The notes: a model not told the origin generated them from the letters alone. 64,000 bases of DNA from Vandammella animalimorsus (GCF_002285265.1 NZ_NSJB01000004.1:107377-171376), one strand, 5' to 3'; counted from the first letter of the stretch, positions 18,393 to 28,741 are shown. Numbers and translations are program-made.

Positions 18393-19376
18393 ATGCTCAA
18401 TGTCTTCGTCCTGGTCAATGGCCGCCTGGTGCAAAAGGACATCGAAACCCTGCATGACCTGACCCAGTTCCAGCCCGTCTGGGTGGACATGGAATCGCCC
18501 ACGCAGGAGGAAAAGCTCTGGATCAAGCAGCATTTTTCCTTGCACATTCCGGACGATGCGGTGGACGACGACATCGAGGAATCGGCGCGCTTTTACGAGG
18601 AAGACAACGGCGAGCTGCACATCCGCAGCGACTTTCTCATCGATGACGACTCACCGCGCTACGTGCGCGTGGCCTTCATCATGAATTTGCAAAACCCCGA
18701 GCTGCGCAGCCACAACGTGCTGTTCTCCATCCGCGAGGACGATGTGCCGGTGTTTCGCCTCTTTCGCCTGCGCGCGCGGCGCATCCCCGGCCTGATCGAG
18801 GACTGCAAGGAGGTGCTGCTGAATCTGTTTGACACCGATGCGGAGTATTCGGCCGACTCGCTGGAGTGGATTTACGACGAGCTGGACGCGGCCAGCCAGC
18901 GCATTCTCTCGGGCGAGGTCAACGACGAGCAGGCCGGCGAGGTGCTGGGCAGCATCGCCCGCCACGAGGACTTGAACGGCAAGATCCGCCGCAACATGAT
19001 GGACACGCGCCGCGCCGTGAGTTTTCTGATGCGCAGCAAAATCCTCAGCGCCGAGCAGTTCGAGGATGCGCGCCAGATCCTGCGCGACATCGAATCGCTG
19101 GACAACCACACGGCCTTTCTGTTCGACAAGATCAACTTCCTGATGGATGCCACCGTCGGCTTCATCAACATCAACCAGAACAAGATCATCAAGCTGTTCT
19201 CGGTGGCCAGCGTGGCCCTGCTGCCGCCCACGCTGATTGCCAGCATCTACGGCATGAACTTCCAGTTCATGCCCGAGCTGAGCTGGAAATACGGCTACCC
19301 CTTCGCGCTGGGGCTGATGATTGCCAGCGCCGCCCTGCCCATGCTGTACTTCCGCCGCAAGGGCTGGCTCAAATAA
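18393..19376 (+). CDS. corA: Magnesium/cobalt transporter CorA
   Basis: 327 residues. The acidic N-terminal cytoplasmic domain is followed by two C-terminal transmembrane helices; the first ends in the signature YGMNFQFMPE and the loop is short, as in CorA pentamers. The very C-terminus is basic (RRKGWLK), as expected for the inside. It imports Mg2+ through the inner membrane. GGAG lies 8 bases before the ATG. A bidirectional terminator follows directly after the stop. Confidence 0.95.
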   Translation: MLNVFVLVNGRLVQKDIETLHDLTQFQPVWVDMESPTQEEKLWIKQHFSLHIPDDAVDDDIEESARFYEEDNGELHIRSDFLIDDDSPRYVRVAFIMNLQNPELRSHNVLFSIREDDVPVFRLFRLRARRIPGLIEDCKEVLLNLFDTDAEYSADSLEWIYDELDAASQRILSGEVNDEQAGEVLGSIARHEDLNGKIRRNMMDTRRAVSFLMRSKILSAEQFEDARQILRDIESLDNHTAFLFDKINFLMDATVGFININQNKIIKLFSVASVALLPPTLIASIYGMNFQFMPELSWKYGYPFALGLMIASAALPMLYFRRKGWLK

Positions 19377-19401
19377 AAGTCAGGTGCGCCCCCTGCTGCG
19401 C

Positions 19402-19439
19402 AAAAAGCCTGGGCGCCTTGTCGGCGGCCCAGGCTTTTT
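19402..19439. terminator. Bidirectional terminator after corA
   Basis: AAAAAGCCTGGGC at 19402-19414 is repeated inverted at 19427-19439, ending in TTTTT on either strand. It separates corA from the convergent SGNH-like gene. Confidence 0.85.
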
Positions 19440-19485
19440 CATCGGCATCCGGCCTTGTGCCCATGGCCTGCGCGCCCAAGCGCGC

Positions 19486-20448
19486 TCACCAGCGCTCGCG
19501 GATGCGCCCGTAGGCCCAGCTGCCAAACTGCTGGTGCACCGTGGGCGTCAGGTAAATGGCGTCGGCAAAGCCATAGCGCTCGACCTGGGGCGAGACCAGC
19601 GTCGTGCTGTTGCACAGCGCGGAGTTGACCTGGCCTGCGCCGATGCCGATGCCGGCGCCGGCATCGACCGAGGTGCACACCGGGCGGTCGATGTGCTCGA
19701 TGCCAAAGTACTGCGGGCCCGTCGTGATGTTGTTGAGGTAGTACTCGAAGTCCACATACAGCGCGCGATTGCCAAAGCCCTGCGCGTGCATGGAGACCTT
19801 GAAGCCCTCGTTGAACTGGCGCGTCAGATCGCGCAAAAACGCCTGCTCCTGCAGGTCGCGCGCCCACACCGAGGCGCCCAGGTCGTAGCTGCCGATGACG
19901 GCCACGTGCTGCGCCCCGCTGGCCAGCAGGCGCTGCACCTGCTCGGTCAGGGCCTGGCCAGCGCGGCGCACTTGCTGGGCGGCGGCCTCGCGCGTGATTT
20001 GGCCAGCCAGCGCGGCGCGCGCCTGCACGATGATGTCTGCCGTGCCGCCGCTGACCAGCACCAGATCGGTCTGGCCGAACTGCTGCGCGGCCAGGAAGGC
20101 GTCGATCTGCTCGGCCAGCGTTGGCGTGCTGGCCTCGCCAGCGGCGTCGGGCTTGGCGCTGACGCGCGCATTGCCCTGCGCGAAGGACAGGCCGCCTTGC
20201 GCCGAGGGCTTCAGGCTCAGGCCATAGTCGCGCGCGACCTGCTCGCTCCAGTTGGCGATGCCGCCCGTGCCATTGACGGTGTAGCCCGAGCCCCTCTGGC
20301 CCAGGTCGCTGTGGCCATCACCAAACGCAATGATGCGGCTGGGGGTGAGCGCCGACTCGACGGTGCTGCTTGAGCCGCAGGCGCTCAAAGCGACGGCGGT
20401 AATGCCTGCTGCCAGCGGAGCGAGGCAGCGGCGCCATTGGTATGCCAT
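19486..20448 (-). CDS. SGNH/GDSL-like lipoprotein lacking catalytic residues
   Basis: 320 residues from ATG 20448 (GGAGAA upstream). LSAC at 21-24 is a lipobox, so Cys24 should be lipidated and the protein anchored in a membrane facing the periplasm or outside. The fold is SGNH-like: block I IIAFGDGHSDLG aligns with FGDSLSD, a Gly-rich block near 92, and a final block FADAIYLTPTVH aligning with DxxHPTxxxH. The nucleophile Ser is Gly45 and the catalytic His is Tyr299, so it should not be a lipase although it would be annotated as one. A binding role is possible; function unknown. Confidence 0.7.
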   Translation of the reverse strand: MAYQWRRCLAPLAAGITAVALSACGSSSTVESALTPSRIIAFGDGHSDLGQRGSGYTVNGTGGIANWSEQVARDYGLSLKPSAQGGLSFAQGNARVSAKPDAAGEASTPTLAEQIDAFLAAQQFGQTDLVLVSGGTADIIVQARAALAGQITREAAAQQVRRAGQALTEQVQRLLASGAQHVAVIGSYDLGASVWARDLQEQAFLRDLTRQFNEGFKVSMHAQGFGNRALYVDFEYYLNNITTGPQYFGIEHIDRPVCTSVDAGAGIGIGAGQVNSALCNSTTLVSPQVERYGFADAIYLTPTVHQQFGSWAYGRIRERW

Positions 20449-20749
20449 GGTGGTGTTCTCCGGTTGCGTTGGGCCGGCATCGCCGCCGGGCGCTGTGGCG
20501 CAGGCACCGCGCGCATCGCCATGGGCGGCGCGCTGGTGGCCCACAGGCCCGGGCATGCGTGGGCCGGCGGGCGAAAGCCTGTGCCCAATCTCCTCGACCC
20601 GCAACAAAACAGACCTGAAAAGCACACCGCCTGCCAGGCACGAAGCGCGGCATTGCCGAATCGCATCGCACGCATTGCTGTCGGGCGGCCGCCGCTTTTT
20701 CAAAGGCGTCGCAACGGGGCCAAGAAGGAAGGCACAACAGCGCGCTAGT
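20449..20749. other. Gap between SGNH-like gene and sua5
   Basis: About 300 bp without a gene. It should contain the promoter of the SGNH-like lipoprotein on the minus strand; no box stands out. Confidence 0.4.
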
Positions 20750-21778
20750 TTATCCGCTGGCGCTGGCCGCAGCGCGCTCGATCCGGTCGCGCACGCCATC
20801 CCAGGCCGGCTCATCGGGCACGGTCTCGATCCAGATGAGCTTCACGCCCTGCGCGTCCAGGCTGCGCAGCACCTGGAACAGCTCCTGCGCGGCCGCTTGC
20901 GGCGTGGCCGGCATGCGCCGCAGCACGATGTCGCGCGATGGGCTGTGCATGGGCGTGCGCGCGTAAACAGCAATGTGCTTACCCTGCGCGCCCAGAATGC
21001 CCAGCGCCGTCTGGATGGCGCTGGCATCCATCAGCCGCACTGTGGCATTGGGCGCGTAATGGGCGCTGAGCGTGCCCGGCGCCTGCGGCGCATCGCCCAC
21101 CTCCTGGGCATCGTGCGCTGCGCCGCTGCGGGCCACGGGCAGGCCGGTGACGCGGGCGATGTCCTGCGCCTGCACGTGGCCGGGGCGCAGCAGCACGGGC
21201 TGGCCACGGCTGCAATCGACGATGGAGGACTCGATGCCGATCTCACAGGCGCCGCCATCGAGCACCAGCAAGTCGCCCTGGGCGCCGCCGGCCAGCTCCT
21301 CAATGACGTGCCCGGCCTGGGTCGGACTGACGCGCCCGAAGCGGTTGGCGCTGGGCGCGGCCAGGCCGCGGATGGGCGGCTCGGCCCGCAGCCCTTGCTG
21401 CAGCACCTGGCGCGCCACCGGATGGGCCGGGCAGCGCAAGCCGATCGTGGCGTGACCGCCTGCGGCGCGCTCGGCAACGCCTGGGCGCCGCGGCAGGATC
21501 AGCGTCAACGGGCCGGGCCAGAAAGCGGCCATCAGCGCGCGGGCAAAGTCCGGGATGGTGGCGGCAAAGTGTTCGGCCGCTGCCGCATCGGCCACGTGCA
21601 CGATCAGCGGGTGCTGCGCCGGGCGGCCCTTGCGCAAGAAAATCTGCTGCACGGCCTGATCCTGGCAGGCATCGGCGGCCAGGCCGTACACCGTCTCGGT
21701 CGGCAGGCCCAGCAACTGGCCTTGCTGCAACGCGGCAATGGCCTGGGCGATGGCGGATTCGCTGGGCGGCAAGATCAT
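20750..21778 (-). CDS. L-threonylcarbamoyladenylate synthase (Sua5 type)
   Basis: 342 residues: an N-terminal YrdC domain (PTETVYGLAADA, KGRPAQHPLIVHV, APSANRFGRVSPT) and a C-terminal Sua5 domain joined by SAHYAPN, a motif that closes over the active site. It makes threonylcarbamoyl-AMP from Thr, bicarbonate and ATP for t6A37 in tRNAs decoding ANN codons. The Sua5 domain distinguishes it from the short TsaC. It is last in a minus-strand run purE-purK-sua5, 21 bases after purK. Confidence 0.92.
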   Translation of the reverse strand: MILPPSESAIAQAIAALQQGQLLGLPTETVYGLAADACQDQAVQQIFLRKGRPAQHPLIVHVADAAAAEHFAATIPDFARALMAAFWPGPLTLILPRRPGVAERAAGGHATIGLRCPAHPVARQVLQQGLRAEPPIRGLAAPSANRFGRVSPTQAGHVIEELAGGAQGDLLVLDGGACEIGIESSIVDCSRGQPVLLRPGHVQAQDIARVTGLPVARSGAAHDAQEVGDAPQAPGTLSAHYAPNATVRLMDASAIQTALGILGAQGKHIAVYARTPMHSPSRDIVLRRMPATPQAAAQELFQVLRSLDAQGVKLIWIETVPDEPAWDGVRDRIERAAASASG

Positions 21779-21799
21779 GGCGGGCAGGGGCGGCGGCGC

Positions 21800-23050
21800 T
21801 CAGGCGCTGCGCGCGGCAAGAAAGGGGTGGCGGCTGGGCGCGCGCGCCTGGGTGCTGAAATCGCCGGGCAGGCCCAGCGCCGCGGCCACTTCGGCGGCGG
21901 TGTGCAAGGCGGCCTCCGCCGACCGCGCCGTGATGGTGACATGGCCCATCTTGCGCCCAGGGCGCGGCTGCGACTTGCCGTACAGGTGCAGGTGCACGCC
22001 GGGCAGGCCCAGGATGGCCGCCCAGTCGGGCGTGACGGGCTCTTCCTCGCCAGCCGGGAACCACAGATCGCCCAGCAGATTGAGCATGATGGCCGGGCTG
22101 TGCTGCTGCGGCATGGTCAGCGGCAGGCCGGCCATGGTGCGCACCTGCAGCTCGAACTGCGACACGTCGCAGGCGTCGATGCTGTAGTGCCCGCTGTTGT
22201 GCGGCCGCGGCGCCATTTCATTGGCGATGACGCTGCCGTCCTTGAGCACGAAGAACTCCACGCACAGCACGCCCACGTATTCGGTGGCCACGGCAATGGC
22301 CTGCGCCGCCTGCAAGGCCTTGTCCTGCACGGCGGCGTCGATGTTGCCCGGCAGCACCAGTGTGGTGGCCAGAATGCCACTGTGATGGATGTTGCGCTGC
22401 ACGGGCAGATGCACCATGGCGCCGTCGAAGCCGCGCGCCAGGATCACCGAGCATTCGTAATCGAGCTCCAGGCGCTTTTCCAGCACACAGGGCACGCGGC
22501 CCAGCGCATGCCAGGCGGCCTCCAGATCCTGCGCATGGGCCACGGCCACCTGGCCCTTGCCGTCGTAGCCCAGGCGGGCCGTTTTCAGAATGCCTGGAAA
22601 CAGCGTGGGCGCGACCGCAATCAGCGATTGCGGCGAATCGATGACGGCAAAGGGCGCCACCGGCACGCCATGGTGCTGGAAATGGATTTTCTCGGCCGCC
22701 CGGTCCTGGGCGATGGCCACGGCCACGGCCGGCGGCACGACGCGGTTGAGCTTGGCCAGGGCCGTCAGGGCGTGCGCGGGCACGTTCTCGAACTCGGTGC
22801 TGATGGCCGCCGCCGACTTGGCCAGATCGGCCAGGCCGCGCGGATCGTCATAGGCGCAGACGATTTGCCGCTCACTGGCCTGCCCGGCCGAGCTGCCCGG
22901 CTGCGGATCGAGCACCACCGTGGCATAGCCCATGGCCTGGGCCGCATGCACGAACATGCGCCCGAGCTGGCCCGCGCCCATCACCCCCAGGGTGGCGCCA
23001 GGCAGAATGGGTTCGTACAGCGGCGGCTGGATGGACAGCGGCTCATGCAT
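21800..23050 (-). CDS. purK: N5-carboxyaminoimidazole ribonucleotide synthase PurK
   Basis: 416 residues. ATP-grasp enzyme: nucleotide-binding start TLGVMGAGQLGRMFVHAA, then the QDRAAEKIHFQHHGVPVAPF and ARLGYDGKGQVAV segments, and EMAPRPHNSGHYSIDAC in the metal/ATP site. It carboxylates AIR with bicarbonate and ATP in purine synthesis. The ATG at 23050 is chosen as the first Met before the conserved fold; the ribosome site is weak. purE lies 117 bases upstream on the same strand. Confidence 0.95.
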   Translation of the reverse strand: MHEPLSIQPPLYEPILPGATLGVMGAGQLGRMFVHAAQAMGYATVVLDPQPGSSAGQASERQIVCAYDDPRGLADLAKSAAAISTEFENVPAHALTALAKLNRVVPPAVAVAIAQDRAAEKIHFQHHGVPVAPFAVIDSPQSLIAVAPTLFPGILKTARLGYDGKGQVAVAHAQDLEAAWHALGRVPCVLEKRLELDYECSVILARGFDGAMVHLPVQRNIHHSGILATTLVLPGNIDAAVQDKALQAAQAIAVATEYVGVLCVEFFVLKDGSVIANEMAPRPHNSGHYSIDACDVSQFELQVRTMAGLPLTMPQQHSPAIMLNLLGDLWFPAGEEEPVTPDWAAILGLPGVHLHLYGKSQPRPGRKMGHVTITARSAEAALHTAAEVAAALGLPGDFSTQARAPSRHPFLAARSA

Positions 23051-23167
23051 GAGAGAGGCTTTCTCTGGTGGGGTTGGTCGATTCGATGCGCAGGCTGTGG
23101 TGCTGGCTGTGCTGGCGGCGACGGCTGGAGCCGCCAGCCTGGGCCAGCGCGGCAACATCAGGGGCCA

Positions 23168-23671
<504 letters not shown>

Positions 23672-23732
23672 GCCGTCGTGTCCATGAAACGAAACGCGCG
23701 ATTCTACGCAGATGCACAAGGCGCTGCCACTC

Positions 23733-23895
23733 TAGAGCGTGTTATGCACTTTTGGCCCCCCGCGCTGACCCCAAAACCGTGTAATCGCAAGGCGGTGCGC
23801 GCCGCCAAGGCTGGCTGCCTTGGCAAGCGGGCCAACGCGGCGAGTGCATGGTTTTGGGGTCAGCGCGGGGGATGAAAAGTGCATAACACGCTCTA
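23733..23895. mobile_element. 163-bp MITE-like palindromic element with TA ends
   Basis: Both ends are TAGAGCGTGTTATGCACTTT in inverted orientation. The inverted arms extend inward about 45 bases and include GACCCCAAAACC and its complement. The element begins and ends in TA, as expected for insertion with TA duplication (IS630/Tc1-type), though other families cannot be excluded. No coding capacity. It sits between the divergent purE and cnoX genes. A matching end occurs at 17274. Confidence 0.8.
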
Positions 23896-23943
23896 AGGCC
23901 TTCCCTTACACTCGCGCGCTGATTCTGAATCGACGAGGTTTGC

Positions 23944-24852
23944 ATGATGGATGTCACGATCGAAAACTTTGAGGCCGAGGTCATCGAGGCCTCCATGCAC
24001 ACGCCCGTGCTGGTGGACTTCTGGGCCCCCTGGTGCGGCCCTTGCCGCTCGCTGGGGCCGGTGCTGGAGAAGCTGGAGACGGCCTACCAGGGCCGCTTCA
24101 AGCTGGCCAAGATCGACTCCGACCAGCAGCAGCAGCTCGCCGGCATGTTCGGCGTGCGCAGCATCCCCACCTGCGTGCTGATGGTGCAGGGCCAGCCGGT
24201 CGATGGCTTCATGGGCGCCCTGCCCGAGGCGCAGGTGCGCGCCTTCCTGGACAAGCACCTGCCCGAAGGCGCGCCAGCCATCGAGGACGAGGGCGCGGAG
24301 CTGGCGGCCGAGCCGGCCGTGGAAGAAGACCTGCAGACCCGCCTGGACAAGCTGCAGCAGGCCGTGCAGGACAAGCCCGAGGACGAGGCCGCACGCTTTG
24401 ACTACGTCAAGCTGCTGCTGGAAATGGGCCTGGAGGACGAGGCCAAGGTGGCCTTTGCGCCGGTCATCGCGCAGGCCGGCACTTCACAGCGCTATGGCGC
24501 GCTCAAGACCTGGATGGACGCCCTGGACGCCGCGCACCGCGCAGGCGACGCCAACGCCCGGCTCAAGGAGCTGGACGCGGCCATTGCCGCCGACAAGCGC
24601 AACTTCGAGGCCCGCCACCAGCGCGCGCAAATCCTGCTGGCGCACAACCAGTGGACGGCCGCCATGGACGAGCTGCTGGAGATCCTGATGCGCGATCGCC
24701 AATGGAGCGACGGCCTGGCGCGCAAGACCTATGTGGCCATCCTGGACTTGATCGAGCCGCCCAAGCCGGCCGTGGCCGAAGGGCAGATCCCGCCCGAAGA
24801 CCCCACCGTGGCCAGCTACCGCCGCCGCCTCTCCAGCGTGGTGTTGAGCTGA
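23944..24852 (+). CDS. cnoX: Co-chaperone CnoX/YbbN (thioredoxin plus TPR)
   Basis: 302 residues. Residues about 1-110 form a thioredoxin domain with an intact WCGPC site at about 30-34; the rest is Ala/Glu/Leu-rich helices of the TPR type (two TPR_20-like units at about 130-200 and 210-300). CnoX protects substrates from hypochlorous-acid damage and hands them to GroEL/DnaK; members with WCGPC can also be redox-active. GAGG lies 6 bases before the first of two adjacent ATGs. Confidence 0.88.
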   Translation: MMDVTIENFEAEVIEASMHTPVLVDFWAPWCGPCRSLGPVLEKLETAYQGRFKLAKIDSDQQQQLAGMFGVRSIPTCVLMVQGQPVDGFMGALPEAQVRAFLDKHLPEGAPAIEDEGAELAAEPAVEEDLQTRLDKLQQAVQDKPEDEAARFDYVKLLLEMGLEDEAKVAFAPVIAQAGTSQRYGALKTWMDALDAAHRAGDANARLKELDAAIAADKRNFEARHQRAQILLAHNQWTAAMDELLEILMRDRQWSDGLARKTYVAILDLIEPPKPAVAEGQIPPEDPTVASYRRRLSSVVLS

Positions 24853-24860
24853 GCGGCTGT

Positions 24861-26141
24861 TCAAGCCTGCTCTGATTTGGGCACGGGCCCGCCGGCAAAC
24901 AGCCAGGGCTTGTCCATCAGATAAGCACCCATCAGCCTGAGGGCGGCATCGCGCCCATGGCGCACCAGCCCTTGCGCGTGGAAGATCCGGCCGTTGCGCA
25001 GCGCCTGTTTTTGCACCTTGGCCACGCGCGCGGCGCGCAGCCGGGCCCATTGGGCCAGCGCCGCAGGGATGGCCTGGGCCGGCGCATCGGCCTGCAGCCC
25101 CTGCAGGCATTGGCCCAGTTGCTGGGCGTCCTCGATCGCCATGGCCGCGCCCTGGGCCAGGAAGGGCACCATGGGGTGGGCGGCATCGCCCAGCAAGGCC
25201 ATGCGCCCCGCTGCCAGGGCCCGCGCAGAGGGCACGGGCTTGCGAATGCGCAGCGGCCACTCCGTCCAGCGGTAGCCCAGCGTGTCCATGCCGTGGGCCT
25301 CGATGGCCAAAATCGTGTCCTTGAGCTCCTTGGCCAGCGCCCCATGCCGCTCGATGCTGGCCAGCACCGCCTGGATGTCGGCACTGCCGCGGCGGGTGCT
25401 GTGCGCCAGCGCCGCGTCGTTGGCGATCAACACCACATTGAGCCATTCGCTGCCGCGCAAGGGATAGACCACGGCATGCAGGTGCTTGCCCAGCCAGGCG
25501 CACACCTGCTGGCTTCTCAGGCACTGCGGCAGCGCAGATTGCCGGATGATGCCCCGGTAAGCGGTGTAACCAGAGCGCGACAGCGGCTCTTGCGCTGCCT
25601 CCAGCACCGTTTGCTGGCGCAATCGGCCGCCTGCGCCATCGGCAATCAACAGCAGCTCGCCCTGCAGCTGCTGCGTCACGCCGTCGGCGCCAGCGATGCG
25701 CAGGGACACCGCCTGCCCGGCGGCGTGGCTGTCAATGGCCTGCACCTGCCCGGCCATGCGCAGCGTCAGGCGCTCGGTCTGCCTGGCGCGCTGCGCCAGA
25801 CAATGGAGCAGGTCGGCCCGCAGCACGGTGGCATACGGCGCGCCATAGCGCTGCTGCGCAGTCAGACCCAGGGGCAGCATGCCCAGAACAGCGCCCGTAT
25901 GCAGGTTTTTGGCCACCATGGCATGGGGCAGGCTGGAGACGGCCAGCACATCACGCTCCAAGCCCCAGGCGCGCAGGCAGCGCCAGGCATTGGGGCCGAT
26001 TTGCAGGCCAGCGCCCACTTCGACGAACTGCGGGGTTTGCTCGATCAAGGTAGTGGCAAAGCCTTGCTCGGCCAGCACGATGGCCGCGCTCAGGCCCGCA
26101 ATGCCGCCGCCCGCTACCAGTGCCTGTGATGTGGCCTGCAT
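24861..26141 (-). CDS. FAD-dependent monooxygenase (aromatic hydroxylase type)
   Basis: 426 residues. The Rossmann start ALVAGGGIAGLSAAIVLAEQG, the middle LLIADGAGGRLR (DG motif) and the C-terminal MALLGDAAHPMVPFLAQGAAMAIEDA (GD motif) define a group A flavin monooxygenase, closest in pattern to salicylate or 6-hydroxynicotinate hydroxylases. The substrate is unknown; no aromatic catabolic genes are nearby. It is convergent with cnoX (8 bases between stops) and 32 bases downstream of coaE on the same strand. Confidence 0.88.
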   Translation of the reverse strand: MQATSQALVAGGGIAGLSAAIVLAEQGFATTLIEQTPQFVEVGAGLQIGPNAWRCLRAWGLERDVLAVSSLPHAMVAKNLHTGAVLGMLPLGLTAQQRYGAPYATVLRADLLHCLAQRARQTERLTLRMAGQVQAIDSHAAGQAVSLRIAGADGVTQQLQGELLLIADGAGGRLRQQTVLEAAQEPLSRSGYTAYRGIIRQSALPQCLRSQQVCAWLGKHLHAVVYPLRGSEWLNVVLIANDAALAHSTRRGSADIQAVLASIERHGALAKELKDTILAIEAHGMDTLGYRWTEWPLRIRKPVPSARALAAGRMALLGDAAHPMVPFLAQGAAMAIEDAQQLGQCLQGLQADAPAQAIPAALAQWARLRAARVAKVQKQALRNGRIFHAQGLVRHGRDAALRLMGAYLMDKPWLFAGGPVPKSEQA

Positions 26142-26173
26142 GTGTTGCTGATTTGAAGAGAAAAAAGCGCGCG

Positions 26174-26815
26174 CTACCGGCGCTGCTCAAGCTGCAGCAA
26201 GGCCCCGGCGCGCTGGGCCTGTGCACGCAGTTGCGCCAGGCTGATGTCGCCGTTGGCAATCACCAGATCGGCCGCGGCCAGCTTGGCGCGGCGCGGCGCC
26301 TGCTGGCCAAGAATGCGCTGCACCTCTTGCGCCGGCAGTTGCGAGCGCTGCATGACGCGCTGCAATTGCAGCTCAGCGCTGCAATCGACGATGACCACCG
26401 CATCGAGCCGCGGGCGCCAGTGCGCGGACTCCACCAGCAAGGGGATGTCCAGCACGATGGCCGTCTGCCGCCGCGCGCGCGCCTGCTGCACCAGCTCCTG
26501 CAAGGCCTGAAAAATCAAGGGGTGCAAGATGGCTTCCAGCGCCTTTTTGGCCTGCGCATCGGCAAACACGCGCTGGCGCATCCTGGCCCTGTCCATGGCG
26601 CCATCGGCGCTGACGTATTCGGCGCCGAAGTGCTGTGCAATGGCGGCCACGGCCGCGCCGCCGGGCTGCGTCAACTGGCGCGAAATGCCGTCGGCATCGG
26701 CCACGGGCACGTGAAACAGCTCCTGCCACAAAGCCGCCACCGTGCTTTTGCCGCTGCCGATGCCCCCGCTCAGGCCAATCAGGCGCGGCGGCTTGCTGTC
26801 TGGTTCGCAGTGCAT
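26174..26815 (-). CDS. coaE: Dephospho-CoA kinase CoaE
   Basis: 213 residues. Walker A GGIGSGKSTVAAL at about 19-31, then the PVADADGISRQLTQPGG segment and VLDIPLLVES, all CoaE signatures. It phosphorylates dephospho-CoA, the last step of CoA synthesis. In most Burkholderiales coaE follows pilD; here it lies downstream of aspS instead, 53 bases away. Confidence 0.95.
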   Translation of the reverse strand: MHCEPDSKPPRLIGLSGGIGSGKSTVAALWQELFHVPVADADGISRQLTQPGGAAVAAIAQHFGAEYVSADGAMDRARMRQRVFADAQAKKALEAILHPLIFQALQELVQQARARRQTAIVLDIPLLVESAHWRPRLDAVVIVDCSAELQLQRVMQRSQLPAQEVQRILGQQAPRRAKLAAADLVIANGDISLAQLRAQAQRAGALLQLEQRR

Positions 26816-26868
26816 GGCAAACAGGCGGCGCGGTCAGCGTTGGGCCGAAGCTGCGAGCTCGGGCCGCA

Positions 26869-28662
26869 TCACTGCGGCTGCGGGTTGCGCAGGCGGATGT
26901 GCAGCTCGCGCAATTGCTTTTCGTCCACCGCAGAGGGGGCCTGGGTGAGCAAGTCCTGGGCGCGCTGGGTCTTGGGGAAGGCGATCACGTCGCGGATGGA
27001 TTCGGCGCGCGTCATCAGGGTGATGAGGCGATCCAGGCCAAAGGCCAGGCCGCCGTGCGGCGGCGCGCCGTATTGCAGCGCATCGAGCAGGTAGCCGAAC
27101 TTGGCGCGCGCTTCTTCCTCGCCGATGTTGAGGGCGGCAAAGACCTTGCTTTGCACGTCGGCGCGGTGGATACGCACCGAGCCGCCGCCCAGCTCCCAGC
27201 CGTTGAGCACCATGTCGTAGGCCTTGGCCACGCACTGGCCGGGGTCGCTGCTGAGCAACTCCTCGTGCCCGTCCTTGGGGCTGGTGAAGGGGTGGTGCAT
27301 GGCCACCCAGCGCTTGTCTTCCTCGTCGTACTCGAACATGGGGAAGTCCACCACCCACAGCGGTGCCCAGCGGTCTTCGAACAGGCCATTGGCCTTGCCG
27401 AATTCGCTGTGGCCGATCTTCACGCGCAGCGCGCCCATGGCGTCGTTGACGATTTTTTCCTTGTCCGCGCCAAAGAAGATCAGGTCGCCATCCTGCGCAC
27501 CGGTGCGCGCCAGCAGCTCGGCAATGGCCTTGTCGTGCAGGTTCTTGACGATGGGCGATTGCAGGCCGTCGCGGCCCTTGGCGATGTCGTTGACCTTGAT
27601 CCAGGCCAGGCCCTTGGCGCCGTAGATCTTGACGAACTCGGTGTAGGCGTCGATCTCGCTGCGCGGCATGGCGCCGCCGCCGGGCACGCGCAGCGCCACG
27701 ACGCGCCCGCCGGGCATGGTGGCCGGGCCGGAGAAGACTTTGAACTCCACATCGGCCATCACGTCCTTGAGGTCGGTAAAAGCCAGCTTGACGCGCAGAT
27801 CGGGCTTGTCCGAGCCGTACAGGCGCATGGCTTCGGCAAAGGTCATGACGGGGAACTCGCCCAGATCCACGTCCATGGTCTTGGCAAACACCTCGCAAAT
27901 CATGCGCTGGAACAGCGCACGGATGTCCTGCTCGGTGAGGAAGGACGTTTCGATATCGATCTGCGTGAACTCGGGCTGGCGATCGGCGCGCAGGTCTTCA
28001 TCGCGGAAGCACTTGGTGATCTGGTAATAGCGGTCGTAGCCGGCCACCATCAGCATTTGCTTGTAGAGCTGGGGCGACTGGGGCAAGGCGTAGAACTGGC
28101 CGTCGTGCACGCGGCTGGGCACGAGGTAGTCGCGCGCGCCTTCGGGCGTGCTCTTGCCCAGCATGGGCGTTTCGATGTCGATGAAGCCGTGCGCATCCAG
28201 GAACTGGCGCACCGCCATGCTGACGCGGTAGCGCAGCATCAGGTTTTTCTGCATGTAAGGGCGGCGCAGATCCATCACGCGGTGCGTCAGGCGCGTGGTT
28301 TCAGACAGGCTGTCGTCGTCCATCTGGAACGGCGGCGTGACCGAGGGGTTGAGCACTTTGAGCTCATGGCACAGCACTTCAACCCGGCCACTTTTGAGGT
28401 TGTCGTTGCTCGTGCCTTCGGGGCGCGCGCGCACCAGGCCGGTGATTTGCAGGCAGAACTCGTTGCGCACCGTTTCGGCGGCGGCGAACATCTCGGGGCG
28501 GTCGGGGTCGCACACCACCTGCACATAGCCTTCGCGGTCGCGCAGGTCGATGAAGATCACGCCGCCATGATCGCGGCGGCGGTTGACCCAGCCGCACAGG
28601 GTCACAGTCTGGCCAGTCAGGGCTTCGGTGACCAGGCCGCAGTATTCGGTGCGCATTGCCAT
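26869..28662 (-). CDS. aspS: Aspartyl-tRNA synthetase
   Basis: 597 residues from ATG 28662; a second Met two codons later is equally possible because the ribosome site is weak. Order: OB-fold anticodon domain ([24 protein letters not shown]), class II core with motif 2 [20 protein letters not shown], a GAD insertion domain at about 280-420, and motif 3 [14 protein letters not shown]. Whether it charges tRNA-Asn as well cannot be judged. An FmdB-type gene lies just upstream, as often in this family. Confidence 0.97.
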   Translation of the reverse strand: MAMRTEYCGLVTEALTGQTVTLCGWVNRRRDHGGVIFIDLRDREGYVQVVCDPDRPEMFAAAETVRNEFCLQITGLVRARPEGTSNDNLKSGRVEVLCHELKVLNPSVTPPFQMDDDSLSETTRLTHRVMDLRRPYMQKNLMLRYRVSMAVRQFLDAHGFIDIETPMLGKSTPEGARDYLVPSRVHDGQFYALPQSPQLYKQMLMVAGYDRYYQITKCFRDEDLRADRQPEFTQIDIETSFLTEQDIRALFQRMICEVFAKTMDVDLGEFPVMTFAEAMRLYGSDKPDLRVKLAFTDLKDVMADVEFKVFSGPATMPGGRVVALRVPGGGAMPRSEIDAYTEFVKIYGAKGLAWIKVNDIAKGRDGLQSPIVKNLHDKAIAELLARTGAQDGDLIFFGADKEKIVNDAMGALRVKIGHSEFGKANGLFEDRWAPLWVVDFPMFEYDEEDKRWVAMHHPFTSPKDGHEELLSSDPGQCVAKAYDMVLNGWELGGGSVRIHRADVQSKVFAALNIGEEEARAKFGYLLDALQYGAPPHGGLAFGLDRLITLMTRAESIRDVIAFPKTQRAQDLLTQAPSAVDEKQLRELHIRLRNPQPQ

Positions 28663-28741
28663 AAAAAATGTCCGTTTCTGGCTGGTTTCAGCCGGGGGTT
28701 GTTCTGGTGCAAAAAAAAGAAAGCGCCACAGACAGCGCCAA

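Noticed and set aside
19486..20448. Active GDSL lipase/esterase
   Set aside because: The nucleophile Ser and the catalytic His are both replaced, so an enzymatic call is not supported.
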